From Campylobacterales bacterium (GTDB taxonomy: Bacteria; Campylobacterota; Campylobacteria; Campylobacterales; QNZT01): a stretch of 38,420 nucleotides of DNA. Positions 25,603 through 33,613 of the stretch are shown here, piece after piece; positions within the stretch are counted from its first letter, which is position 1; each line of letters begins with the position of its first letter. A program made the position numbers and the translations under genes. The stretch is from the NCBI GenBank assembly GCA_027084135.1, contig JALWLO010000103.1:1-38420 (forward strand), in the 5' to 3' direction. The notes below the pieces were generated by a model. It saw only the letters and a program-made list of their open reading frames with translations, was not told the DNA's origin and did no database searches.

Positions 25603-26159
25603 CTACATATACTCTTTTTAGTACTAAAGTGATTTTTGAGTGTATCGATATCCATCTCTTTGGAGGCTAGGGCGATTTTACTAGTGTACTCTATGATATC
25701 GGGTAAACACTTCTCTTGAGTCTCATCGAAATCACTCAACACATAACTTGTCACTTGGGACTTTATTTTCGGTCTGCCTATGCCGACTCTTACTCTCTCA
25801 TACCCGTTTCCTATCTGTGTATCGATAGATTTCAATCCGTTATGACCGCCGCTACTGCCGCCAAGTTTGAGTCGTATAGAGCCAAACTCCAGATCCAAAT
25901 CATCATGTATAACAATCACTCTATCTATTTTATAGAAATGTTTAACTTTTTGTACACTCTCACCTGAGAGATTCATAAAAGTAAGCGGTTTTAGAAGTAA
26001 AAAGTCGGAACTTTTGTAAAGCTCACCTTGAAAAGCGCTTTTTGAGATATTTTGAGCATGGAGTTGATCGACGAGTTTGTCGATAACCATAAAGCCGATG
26101 TTGTGTCTATTTTTCTCATATTTTGGACCGGGATTTCCCAGTCCTACAAGAAGTATCAT
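25599..26159 (-). CDS. pth: Peptidyl-tRNA hydrolase
   Basis: Pth releases peptides from tRNAs that fall off the ribosome. The 186-aa enzyme has all the catalytic residues expected by comparison with Escherichia coli: Asn9 (LGNPG), His19 (NRHNIGF), Asn63 (TFMNLSGES) and Asp86 (VIHDDLDL), plus GGHNGLKSI. It follows rplY after 4 nt and overlaps the LptF/LptG gene by 4 nt. The pairing of rplY and pth is common in bacteria. The last codons (FSTKK) carry a perfect TTAGTACTAA. Confidence 0.98.
   Translation of the reverse strand: MILLVGLGNPGPKYEKNRHNIGFMVIDKLVDQLHAQNISKSAFQGELYKSSDFLLLKPLTFMNLSGESVQKVKHFYKIDRVIVIHDDLDLEFGSIRLKLGGSSGGHNGLKSIDTQIGNGYERVRVGIGRPKIKSQVTSYVLSDFDETQEKCLPDIIEYTSKIALASKEMDIDTLKNHFSTKKSICR
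25618..25627. repeat. TTAGTACTAA copy at the 3' end of pth
   Basis: Perfect copy within the 12-bp palindrome TTTAGTACTAAA (25617-25628), read as Phe-Ser-Thr-Lys in the poorly conserved C-terminal tail of Pth, just upstream of the LptF/LptG start. Confidence 0.9.
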
Positions 26160-26163
26160 AAAG

Positions 26164-26700
26164 CTATTTTGCTTTGATCACACCGACAACAGAGACTCTA
26201 TCGGCATCCATCAGTGTTACACCCTCCGGAGCTTCGATATCTCTTATAAGTATAGAATCACCTACATCGAGTTTTGATACATCTAGTGTAAATGCATCCG
26301 GTAGATCTTCCGCTTTTGCTTTTACAAGAAGTCTCTTTTTAGAGAATATAAGAACACCTTTGTTTTTCAAACCGATAGGGGTACCTACAGTTTTTACCGG
26401 TACGAGATATTTGGATAAAACACCTTTACTCGCAACCCTCAAATCAACATGAAGTATCTCATTTGTAACGGGATCTCTTTGGTAGTCTTGAATCACAACC
26501 GGTAGCGTTATATCTCCCACTTTTACATCAAATATAAGTTTCTCTTTTCTTCTAATATACTTGATAAATTCATTTGATTTAAAAGCCGCATTGATATTCT
26601 CTACACCCTTACCGTAGATATTGGCAAGTAGATAACCATCTCGTCTCAAAGCTTTAGCTGCTTTTTTACCGATACTCTCTCTAACTATACCTTCTAACAT
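26164..26700 (-). CDS. rplY: 50S ribosomal protein L25 / general stress protein Ctc
   Basis: This is the two-domain Ctc/TL5 form of L25, which binds 5S rRNA. The 178-aa protein has an N-terminal L25 domain (about 1-93, including [20 protein letters not shown] and [15 protein letters not shown]) and a C-terminal TL5-like beta domain (about 95-178, with [10 protein letters not shown] and [15 protein letters not shown]). An AAAGGA ribosome binding site precedes the ATG. It lies after a 59-nt gap from pilT with a possible promoter, and 4 nt before pth. Confidence 0.96.
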   Translation of the reverse strand: MLEGIVRESIGKKAAKALRRDGYLLANIYGKGVENINAAFKSNEFIKYIRRKEKLIFDVKVGDITLPVVIQDYQRDPVTNEILHVDLRVASKGVLSKYLVPVKTVGTPIGLKNKGVLIFSKKRLLVKAKAEDLPDAFTLDVSKLDVGDSILIRDIEAPEGVTLMDADRVSVVGVIKAK

Positions 26701-26730
26701 TTTTAGTCCTTTTTGTAATTTAAGCCGGCA

Positions 26731-26736
26731 ATTTTA
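26731..26736 (-). promoter_or_regulatory. Possible -10 box for rplY-pth-lptF/G
   Basis: On the - strand TAAAAT follows two T-rich tracts (upstream T6-AGTTAC-T6) in the gap between pilT and rplY. This matches the T-rich, no -35 style of Campylobacterota sigma-70 promoters and would give a leader of about 25 nt. Confidence 0.35.
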
Positions 26737-26759
26737 CAAAAAAGTAACTAAAAAAGAGA

Positions 26760-27968
26760 TTAATCCTCATCTAGCTTTAGATCGATCTTGCTCGCCTCAA
26801 TATCTTCGACTCCATGTTTGATAGAGTTAAGTTCGTCAAGTTTCATGTTGATATCACTTCTATTGGTAGCATTGAGTATCGCCTCCTCTTTGGTGATTCT
26901 TCCCTGAGCATAGAGATCAACAAGTGCTTGGTCAAATGTCTGCATCCCGTAGATATCTTTACCCTCTTCGATAGCTTGGGTAATTTCAGCATCTCTGCTA
27001 TCAGCGATAAGTGACTCGATCCTTGCATTTCTTAGAAGTATCTCTATAGCGGCAGTCCTTTTTCCATCGACCGTTTTTACCAGTCTTTGAGAGAGAACTC
27101 CTTGAAGGGTTGCGGCAAGCGACATTCGTATCTTGTTTTGCTCATTTCCGGGGAACATACCGATGATCCTATTGATCGTATCTTTGGCATCGACGGTATG
27201 AAGGGTAGAGAGGACTAAGTGACCCGTTTCAGCAGCGTGCATAGCCGTCTCTATCGTCTCCATATCCCTCATCTCACCGACGAGGATCACATCGGGATCC
27301 TCCCTCAGTGCCGCTCTTAGTGCAGTAGAGAAGTCAAGTGCATCCTGACCGATAGCTCTTTGGTTGATGAGGGAGTTCATATCTTTATAGACGAACTCTA
27401 CCGGATCTTCGATCGTAATGATATGTTTTCTTTGATGTTTATTGATGTGATTGATGATAGAGGCTAGCGTTGTTGATTTACCGCTTCCTGTAGGTCCGGT
27501 TACGAGTACTAACCCTCGTTTGAGATCAGTAAGTTTATGGATCGATTTTGGAAGTTTGAGATCTTCCATCGTAGGAATATCTACCGGAATCACTCTAAAA
27601 ACGCCTGAAACGCCGTCAGACTGGAAAAACATATTTCCCCTAAATCTAAACTTCTCATTGAGTTTATAGGTAAAATCGATACTCTTTTTCTCAACTAACT
27701 CTTTAAATCTACCCTTTAATACCTCTTTTGCCAGTTGCAAACCGTCTTGGTAACTCAGTATCTCATCAGAGAGGGGGATCATTTCACCGTGGATTCTACC
27801 TCTATATTTGGAGCCGCTTTTGATATGAAGGTCGCTTCCTCCATGCTCAATCAGACCGGAGAGATAGAGTTTAAGCTTTTTATCCATCTTAAACTCTAAG
27901 TTTCTTACATCAAACTCTTTCTCCTGTTCAAGATCGACATTTTCCGGAGTTAATACTTCATCTACCAT
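26760..27968 (-). CDS. pilT: PilT-like twitching motility / type IV pilus retraction ATPase
   Basis: PilT is a hexameric secretion-type ATPase that powers pilus disassembly. In the 402-aa protein the Walker A motif GPTGSGKST is at 158-166, the Asp box ITIEDPVEF at 184-192, Walker B VILVGEMRD at 227-235 and the His box TGHLVLSTLHT at 248-258. The AIRNLIRE-type motif of true PilT is only loosely matched (NARIESLIAD). An acidic extension of about 28 residues precedes the usual start. No other pilus gene is in the window; it lies 2 nt after tal. PilT versus PilU, or a PilT-like competence protein, is not settled. Confidence 0.9.
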   Translation of the reverse strand: MVDEVLTPENVDLEQEKEFDVRNLEFKMDKKLKLYLSGLIEHGGSDLHIKSGSKYRGRIHGEMIPLSDEILSYQDGLQLAKEVLKGRFKELVEKKSIDFTYKLNEKFRFRGNMFFQSDGVSGVFRVIPVDIPTMEDLKLPKSIHKLTDLKRGLVLVTGPTGSGKSTTLASIINHINKHQRKHIITIEDPVEFVYKDMNSLINQRAIGQDALDFSTALRAALREDPDVILVGEMRDMETIETAMHAAETGHLVLSTLHTVDAKDTINRIIGMFPGNEQNKIRMSLAATLQGVLSQRLVKTVDGKRTAAIEILLRNARIESLIADSRDAEITQAIEEGKDIYGMQTFDQALVDLYAQGRITKEEAILNATNRSDINMKLDELNSIKHGVEDIEASKIDLKLDED

Positions 27969-27970
27969 AA

Positions 27971-28975
27971 CTATCCTTTTTCAAGTGCTTTTAATATCTC
28001 GCCAAACGCTTCTTTGAAAGCTTTAAGACCATCTTCAAGCAATTTTTTATAATTTGCTTCTATATCGACATTTGCCTCTTTTAGTTTAGTAAAAAAGTGA
28101 TCTATCTCACTATCACTAGGCGGAGTTTTGAAATCTTTTGAGTCACTTTCTAAAAAAGCTTTGATCGTTTTGAGGGGTGCGGTATTGATAGCGTTTTTAT
28201 AGAGAAGTTCGGTTATGTAGTATGCTTGCGGGAGGTCGTCACCCTTTACGCCAGTACTTGCAAAGAGTGCTCTTATATTTTCTACTCCACACACTTCGAT
28301 CATTTTATAACATCTGCTTGCATTGATGATTCCGAGTACATTAAGGGGAAAGTTTAACGCTTTGAGGGTAGGATTTAATGCTCTGTCAATTCTACTTACA
28401 AAGATAGATATTACCGCACTTGGCATTTTTTTCCCGTTACTATTAGCGTGAAACGCCTCTAGACCTTTTTGAAATGCATCGATACACTTTTGAGTCTGCT
28501 TTGGAGAGAAGATAAGTGTTGCATTGATATGTATCCCTTTGGCAAAAAGTCTCTCCATCGCTTCATACCCTGCTTCAGTAGCCGGTATCTTTATCATGAC
28601 ATTCTCTTGACCTATCTCTTTGTATAACCTTTCGGCTTCCTCTACCGTAGCTGCGGCATCATCGCAAAGTGTAGGATCTACCTCTATAGATATAAAGCCG
28701 TCATCACCCTTTTCATAGAGCGGATAGAGCAAAGATGCCGCTTTTTGGATATCGCTTGTTGCTAGTTTTTCATAGATCTCTTTAGGATCCTCTCCTTTGA
28801 GTCTTTCTATATCCGATCGATAGGCGGGTGAATGTAAAAATGCCTCTTTGAAGATAGCGGGATTGCTGGTTGCACCGTTTATGACACCACTCTCTATAAG
28901 CGCTTTAAACTCACCATCCAAAAAATCTCTCTCAATATAGTCACACCATAAGCTAAATCCATCTAACCCTCTCAT
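27971..28975 (-). CDS. tal: Transaldolase
   Basis: Transaldolase shuttles dihydroxyacetone units in the non-oxidative pentose phosphate pathway. The 334-aa protein has ATSNPAIF at 35-42, SIEVDPTLCDD near 97-106 and the Schiff-base lysine Lys129 in VMIKIPATEAGYEAM; further on come INATLIFSP and the PSAVISIFVSRIDR segment. The start was chosen at the second in-frame initiation codon: AAAGGAG precedes it correctly and its ATG overlaps the serB TGA by one base (TGATG); the longer reading starts at TTG. It is followed after 2 nt by pilT. Confidence 0.95.
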   Translation of the reverse strand: MRGLDGFSLWCDYIERDFLDGEFKALIESGVINGATSNPAIFKEAFLHSPAYRSDIERLKGEDPKEIYEKLATSDIQKAASLLYPLYEKGDDGFISIEVDPTLCDDAAATVEEAERLYKEIGQENVMIKIPATEAGYEAMERLFAKGIHINATLIFSPKQTQKCIDAFQKGLEAFHANSNGKKMPSAVISIFVSRIDRALNPTLKALNFPLNVLGIINASRCYKMIEVCGVENIRALFASTGVKGDDLPQAYYITELLYKNAINTAPLKTIKAFLESDSKDFKTPPSDSEIDHFFTKLKEANVDIEANYKKLLEDGLKAFKEAFGEILKALEKG

Positions 28976-29598
28976 CAAATCTCCTTTAATATCTCTCTTA
29001 GATCTTTTTTATCAATGATAATATTTGCCTCTTTTTTGAGTATCTCTTTTGCGCAAAATGCTACCTTTTTGTCGGCATGCTTGAACATACTTCTATCATT
29101 TGCTCCATCACCCACTACGAGGGTGTGCTCTTTGTTGATATTGAGTAGTGTTTGTACTCTTTGAAGCATATCTCCCTTAGAGAAGTCAAACATCATATCG
29201 CCACCGACAAGTCCGGTAAGTACACCCTCTTTAGCGTGGAGAATATTTGAAAAGTCAGCATCATACCCCAAGATATCCTTTGCATAGCCGGTAGCGTTTC
29301 TAAAGCCGCCCGAAAAAACAATGACGACATAACCTCTCTTTTTCAGTTCGGCGATCGTCTCTTTCGCTCCCGTTATAAAGGGGAGGTTATGACATATCTC
29401 GTCAACCTTTTTTGTCTCAAGTCCTTTTAAAAGTGCGACTCTCGTGGTGAGAGACTCAAAAAAGTCAAGCTCTCCCGCCATCGCTTTAGCCGTTATAGCG
29501 GAGACCTTCTCTTCCAGTCCCAACTCCTTTGCTAAAAAATCTATCGTCTCTCCATCCATAAGAGTAGAATCAAAATCAAATACACAAAGTTTGTCCAT
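28975..29598 (-). CDS. serB: Phosphoserine phosphatase
   Basis: SerB removes phosphate from phosphoserine in the last step of serine synthesis. The 207-aa HAD-family enzyme has the nucleophile motif DFDSTL with Asp8 and Asp10, a cap region with GELDFFESLTTRVALLKG, motif II VFSGGFRNATG, and motif III/IV GDGANDRSMF. It lacks the N-terminal ACT domain of the long form. The AAAAGG ribosome binding site sits right against the palindromic element upstream. It is the first gene of serB-tal-pilT, and its promoter must lie within or beyond that element. Confidence 0.94.
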   Translation of the reverse strand: MDKLCVFDFDSTLMDGETIDFLAKELGLEEKVSAITAKAMAGELDFFESLTTRVALLKGLETKKVDEICHNLPFITGAKETIAELKKRGYVVIVFSGGFRNATGYAKDILGYDADFSNILHAKEGVLTGLVGGDMMFDFSKGDMLQRVQTLLNINKEHTLVVGDGANDRSMFKHADKKVAFCAKEILKKEANIIIDKKDLREILKEI

Positions 29599-29610
29599 TG
29601 ATAGCCTTTT

Positions 29611-29777
29611 AACCCAAATTTTGCATTATCCGGCATATCATCTGCATCGGTCATTGGCAGCATGGACTTTGAAGTAAAGCCTCGACGAACCCTCCGGGTG
29701 CGCCTGCGTTTTCTTTCAATGTCCCTACTACCAAGCACCGATACATCTGATATACTTTCTAATGCAAAATTTGGGTT
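29611..29777. mobile_element. 167-bp imperfect palindrome, MITE-like element
   Basis: The ends are an exact 18-bp inverted repeat: AACCCAAATTTTGCATTA at 29611-29628 and its complement at 29760-29777. Moving inward, about 31 of the next 46 positions also match between the arms, and the centre near 29694 has a short ACCC/GGGT stem. Both arms, read outward, give related peptides ending NAKFGLK and NAKFGFK, so the arms share ancestry. Short TTTAA sequences border the ends (29608-29612 and 29776-29780) and could be a target duplication. The centre is more GC-rich than the surroundings. No transposase is encoded. It fills most of the serB/metF divergent spacer. Whether it is multicopy cannot be seen here. 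Confidence 0.7.
29625..29630 (-). promoter_or_regulatory. Possible -10 box for serB inside the palindromic element
   Basis: On the - strand GATAAT lies within the left arm of the element, 27 nt before the serB start. Since the element reaches to within 13 nt of serB, any close serB promoter has to be in it. Motif-based only. Confidence 0.3.
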
Positions 29778-29790
29778 TAAAAATTTTGGT

Positions 29791-29796
29791 TATAAT
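29791..29796 (+). promoter_or_regulatory. -10 box for metF
   Basis: A perfect TATAAT in the context TTTTGGTTATAAT lies 27 nt before the metF start and 13 nt after the end of the palindromic element. The position of a -35 region would be inside the element's right arm. Confidence 0.6.
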
Positions 29797-29823
29797 AACA
29801 TAAAAAATATATTAGGGTATTTG

Positions 29824-30738
29824 ATGTTTGAAGATTTTGTAGATAAACTTAAAAACGGTTCATTTCTCACGCTTGAAACTACTCCAAAACACTCTCCGAC
29901 ATTTAAACCTGTGGTTGATAGGATCGAAGAGCTTGGGCTGCATAAGTTGGTGGACGGTTTTTCAGTGACCGATTCGCCTCTTGCAAAGATGAGGTATAGT
30001 TCACTCTTTGCCTCTCTTCTTCTTCAAGAGAGATTTCAAAAGCCCGTTATCGCGACGATGAGTATGCGAGATAGAAATAAAATCGCTCTACAAGGGGGGC
30101 TTCTTGGGGCAAATGAGCATGATATTAGGGCTATTTTAGCGCTTACCGGAGATCCTGTTCATGGGAGTGATCAGCCAAAAACAAAGGGGGTATTCGAAGG
30201 TAACAGTACCATGCTACTTGATATGATCAAGTGCTTTAATGCGGGGATAGACTATGCCGGGAAGGCGCTTGAAGTCAAACCTAAAAAGATCTACCCATTT
30301 GCGGTTGTCAATGCATTTGCTAAAAATCCTAAAAATCTACAAAAAAAGATGAGGCTAAAGTTGGAGCACGGCGCTATGGGTATCATCACGCAGCCGGTCT
30401 ATAATATTGACAATGCAAAGAGATTGCTTGAGATGTTTGATGAAGCGATCATAGAGGTAGGACGAGAGGATAATCCCCAGCTCATTTTCGGATACTTTCC
30501 TATCACCAAACTCAGAGTAGCGCAATTTTTATCATCGCATGTACCGGGTGTTTATGTTCCAAAGAAGTTGATGAATATCCTCTATGAAGCGAAAAAAGTT
30601 TCCGAGGAAGAGCAAGAGAGAGTAGGGTTTGAGTTTTCCTATCATCTTTTGCGGGAGTTGAGAGCGCTTCACCCAAAGACGCATGTGATGGCTGCGAATA
30701 ATTTCAAACTAGTCAGTAAGCTTCTTAATAATAGTTAG
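29824..30738 (+). CDS. metF: Methylenetetrahydrofolate reductase (MetF-like)
   Basis: MetF reduces 5,10-methylene-THF to 5-methyl-THF for methionine synthesis. The 304-aa protein shows the TIM-barrel features of the family: LETTPKHSP near the start, FSVTDSPLAKMR, ATMSMRDRN, ILALTGDP near residue 103-110 and QPVYNIDNAKRLLEMF. The start was chosen at ATG 29824 with AGGG 6-7 nt upstream; a longer open frame upstream is only read-through of the palindromic element. It is the only + strand gene in the right half. The TAG stop lies inside a 28-bp palindrome shared with cheW. The nearest well-known relatives are Campylobacter-type MetF. Confidence 0.88.
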   Translation: MFEDFVDKLKNGSFLTLETTPKHSPTFKPVVDRIEELGLHKLVDGFSVTDSPLAKMRYSSLFASLLLQERFQKPVIATMSMRDRNKIALQGGLLGANEHDIRAILALTGDPVHGSDQPKTKGVFEGNSTMLLDMIKCFNAGIDYAGKALEVKPKKIYPFAVVNAFAKNPKNLQKKMRLKLEHGAMGIITQPVYNIDNAKRLLEMFDEAIIEVGREDNPQLIFGYFPITKLRVAQFLSSHVPGVYVPKKLMNILYEAKKVSEEEQERVGFEFSYHLLRELRALHPKTHVMAANNFKLVSKLLNNS

Positions 30739-30762
30739 TACTAAGAGATCTCTTAGTACTAA
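30735..30762. repeat. 28-bp perfect palindrome between convergent metF and cheW
   Basis: Two perfect TTAGTACTAA copies (30735-30744 and 30753-30762) flank the self-complementary GAGATCTC, giving one unbroken 28-bp palindrome centred between 30748 and 30749. The metF stop TAG (30736-30738) and the cheW stop TAG (complement of 30759-30761) occupy mirror positions in the two copies. Transcripts from both sides can form a 12-13-bp hairpin that could act as a bidirectional terminator, but no T run follows on either strand. Confidence 0.95.
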
Positions 30763-31265
30763 AAGTCTCTTTTTAGTAGCTCTTCAACCTCTAAAATCGT
30801 TATGATAGAGTCCTTTTTTTTACCGATACCGTGTATCATACCTCTCTCTTTTTTTAATGTTTCCGGAGCAGGATCAATGGCAGACTCTTTTAGTCTGATA
30901 GCTTCAGTTAGCTTGTCTATTACAAATCCTGCGATATTATTCTCTCCTCTCATCACTATATATCTCGTATCTTCACTCGCTTTTTGCGGTTGGAGGTTGA
31001 ATTTTCTTCTTAGATCGATGAGGGGTATGACATTTCCCCTTAGGTTAAAGACACCAAGTACATAGTCAGGTGTTTTGGGCACTCTTGTGTACTCTATCTG
31101 TTTGATAATCTCCTGTATACTTAAAATAGGAACCGCATACTCCTCATCTCCCACATAAAATCCAACAAGTTGGATGATATTCTCTTGTACCTCCTCTTCA
31201 TTGAGAGAAGATTTTGAAATTTGCTCTTTTTGTCTCTTTAATACACTACTTAGATCGCCACTCAT
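30759..31265 (-). CDS. cheW: Chemotaxis coupling protein CheW
   Basis: CheW connects chemoreceptors to the CheA kinase. The 168-aa protein has a polar N-terminal 28 residues and then a complete CheW/SH3-like domain (YVGDEEYAVPILSIQEIIK near 33-51, VFNLRGNVIPLIDLRRKF near 72-89, VIDKLTEAI near 115). Its ATG overlaps the cheA stop by four bases (ATGA), so the proteins are co-translated. Its stop codon lies in the shared palindrome with metF. Confidence 0.97.
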   Translation of the reverse strand: MSGDLSSVLKRQKEQISKSSLNEEEVQENIIQLVGFYVGDEEYAVPILSIQEIIKQIEYTRVPKTPDYVLGVFNLRGNVIPLIDLRRKFNLQPQKASEDTRYIVMRGENNIAGFVIDKLTEAIRLKESAIDPAPETLKKERGMIHGIGKKKDSIITILEVEELLKRDF

Positions 31266-33604
31266 GCCTCAACTCCTACTTTAAGATTTATATTTTTGCT
31301 CACTGTATCTATGAGATACTCCGGTGAGTATGGTTTGGTAATATACTCTGTCATGCCCACCTCTATACCTCTTAATCTATCAGACTTCGATGTTCTGGAG
31401 GTTACGGCAAGGAGTGGAAGATTTCTATATCTAGAATATTTTCTGATCTCACTTGCCAATGTGTAACCATCCATCTGTGGCATCTCTATATCAACGAGTA
31501 CCGCATCAAAATTTACTTCACCGCTCTTGATGATATTGAGCGCTTCGAGACCGTTTGTCGCCTCTGTGATCGTTATACCAAGAGGCTTTAGGGCATTTTT
31601 CATGATGGATCTGTCAGTTTTGCTATCATCGACTATCAAGACATGATAGTCGCTCGGCGATGTTTTAGCAGTAGTTTTGGACTCACTCTCTTTGATAAAG
31701 TTAGCTTTGATATCTTTTGCCATATTCATAATAGCCGCAACATCGGTGATGAGGGTGACTCTACCGTCACCTCTGATGGTTGCGCCGGCAATTCCTTCTA
31801 TGCCTTGGAGATAATCACCCATCGATTTAATTACGATCTCCTCTTGCCCTACAAGACCGTCAACTACAATACCGAGTTTGCTTTCAGCCAAACCTATTAC
31901 AACTACATAGGTAAATTCATCATTCTCAAATACACTTTCGACTTCAAAGACATCTGATAGTCTAACAAGCGAGAGTACTTCATCTCTAAGTTTGAGTACA
32001 TTTTTACCCTCTATGGTATAGATCTCGTCCATACTGATTCTTACAGTCTCTAGGACTGAAGAGAGCGGTATAGCAAAATACTCCTCTTGTGCCGAGACGA
32101 GAAGCGCTTGCATGATAGCGAGTGTGAGAGGTATTTTAAGTTTAAAGGTTGTTCCAACACCAAGTTTACTATCGATATCTATGATACCATTGAGTTTTTC
32201 GATATTTGTTTTCACAACATCCATACCGACACCTCTGCCGCTCACTCCGGTAACTTTGGCGGCAGTGGAGAAGCCTGGTCTAAATATGAGTCCATACGCC
32301 TCTTTGTCACTCATATTATCAGCCTCTTTTTCGGTGATGATACCTTTATCTAAAGCTTTCATCTTCAAAAAGTCAGGATCCATGCCGGCACCGTCATCTT
32401 GAATCTCGATGACAATTTGGTTGCCCTCGTTATAGGCTTTGAGATAAACTGTACCTTTGGCAGGTTTCCCTTTTGCAACTCTAGTTTCCGGATCCTCTAT
32501 ACCGTGATCACACGAGTTTCTGATCATATGCACTAACGGATCTCCCACCTCTTCGACGATCGACTTATCTAGTTCAGTCTCTTCACCTTGCATCACAAGC
32601 TCGATCTCTTTGTTAAGTTCTCTTGAGAGATCTCTCACAAGTCTTGGGAACTTATTAAAGACTTTTGAGACCGGGAGCATCCTGGTCTTCATCACCGCAA
32701 TCTGCAGATCAGTAGTGACTAGAGATACGGATGAGACTACTTGGTTTAGCTCTTCTAAAAACTTCTCACCCTCATATCTCTCTTCGACATCATCATAGAT
32801 TTTTAGAAGCCTATTCTTACTGAGTACTAACTCACCGATGAGGTTCATCAGATGATCAAGTCTCTTGACCTCTACTCTGATCGTCTGTTCCGGTGCTGTC
32901 GGTTTTGAGTCACTCTTTCTTTGTGCTTTTTTAGGTTCCTCTTTTTTCTCTTGCGGTTTGAGTTGTGTCGCTTGCTTAGGTTGTTTGCTTGCTTCTTTAT
33001 GCTCTTTTGCTTTTTTCGACTTTTTCGCCTCTTTCTCTTTCTGTTTTTCGGCTAAAAGCCTCTCTATCTCAGCCTCCACCTCTTCCGGAGACATATTAGA
33101 GTAATCCACCTCTTCTAGGGACTCCTCTTTTGCCTCTTTACTTTTCTCTTCAGCAGTAGCGGCACTCTCCTCTATAGTTGTCTCTTGATTTTGCTCTACG
33201 CTACTTAGATCGCCGCCGTTTGAGATCACTTCAAAACGGTTACAGATATCATCTATTTCGATGCCGCACTCCGTATCTGTACCGCTCTCTTGAATACAGC
33301 TTAAAAGGGCTTTCATCATATCGACCGACTCTAAAATCACATCCATAATCTCTGGTGTGATCTTGAGTTCATCTCTTCTGGCCTTATTGAGGACATCCTC
33401 CATGTGATGGGTTAGTCTAGTTAGAACATCGAAGTTTAAAAATGAACTTGAACCCTTCACCGTATGTGCTACCCTAAAGATAGAGTTTAACAGTTCTAAA
33501 TCTTCAGGAGAGTTTTCAAGCTCTACAAGATCTTGATCCATCTGCTCTATGAGTTCATTTGCCTCTACTAAAAAGTCTTCTAAAATCTCTTGTAACTCAT
33601 CCAT
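31262..33604 (-). CDS. cheA: Chemotaxis histidine kinase CheA with C-terminal receiver domain
   Basis: The 780-aa kinase has an HPt domain with the phospho-His47 in RVAHTVKGSSSF. A long Lys/Glu/Gln-rich linker (about 140-240) follows, then the dimerisation helices (VKRLDHLMNLIGELVLSKNR) and the ATPase domain with N box HMIRNSCDHGIEDP, DDGAGMD and GRGVGMDVV. A CheW-like domain (about 515-640) comes next, and a receiver domain at about 655-775 with LIVDDSKTDRSIM, the phosphoacceptor Asp in VDIEMPQMDG and the lysine in YITKPYS. The CheA-receiver fusion (CheAY) is typical of Campylobacterota. No separate P2 domain is obvious. It follows cheV by 9 nt and overlaps cheW by 4. Confidence 0.98.
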   Translation of the reverse strand: MDELQEILEDFLVEANELIEQMDQDLVELENSPEDLELLNSIFRVAHTVKGSSSFLNFDVLTRLTHHMEDVLNKARRDELKITPEIMDVILESVDMMKALLSCIQESGTDTECGIEIDDICNRFEVISNGGDLSSVEQNQETTIEESAATAEEKSKEAKEESLEEVDYSNMSPEEVEAEIERLLAEKQKEKEAKKSKKAKEHKEASKQPKQATQLKPQEKKEEPKKAQRKSDSKPTAPEQTIRVEVKRLDHLMNLIGELVLSKNRLLKIYDDVEERYEGEKFLEELNQVVSSVSLVTTDLQIAVMKTRMLPVSKVFNKFPRLVRDLSRELNKEIELVMQGEETELDKSIVEEVGDPLVHMIRNSCDHGIEDPETRVAKGKPAKGTVYLKAYNEGNQIVIEIQDDGAGMDPDFLKMKALDKGIITEKEADNMSDKEAYGLIFRPGFSTAAKVTGVSGRGVGMDVVKTNIEKLNGIIDIDSKLGVGTTFKLKIPLTLAIMQALLVSAQEEYFAIPLSSVLETVRISMDEIYTIEGKNVLKLRDEVLSLVRLSDVFEVESVFENDEFTYVVVIGLAESKLGIVVDGLVGQEEIVIKSMGDYLQGIEGIAGATIRGDGRVTLITDVAAIMNMAKDIKANFIKESESKTTAKTSPSDYHVLIVDDSKTDRSIMKNALKPLGITITEATNGLEALNIIKSGEVNFDAVLVDIEMPQMDGYTLASEIRKYSRYRNLPLLAVTSRTSKSDRLRGIEVGMTEYITKPYSPEYLIDTVSKNINLKVGVEA

Positions 33605-33613
33605 TTTCTCTCC

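Noticed and set aside
29541-29738. 65-residue - strand open frame in the same spacer
   Set aside because: It overlaps the serB start and mirrors the peptide of the other arm of the palindrome, so it is a product of the inverted repeat and not an independent gene.
29611-29777. Integron attC site
   Set aside because: The element is palindromic with AAC and GTT near the ends, but the 7-mers do not fit RYYYAAC and GTTRRRY, and no integrase or cassette array is present.
29662-29823. 54-residue N-terminal extension of metF (long open frame)
   Set aside because: It is read through the palindromic element, has no plausible ribosome binding site, and MetF homologues begin at the MFEDFVDKL-type start; ATG 29824 has its own AGGG.
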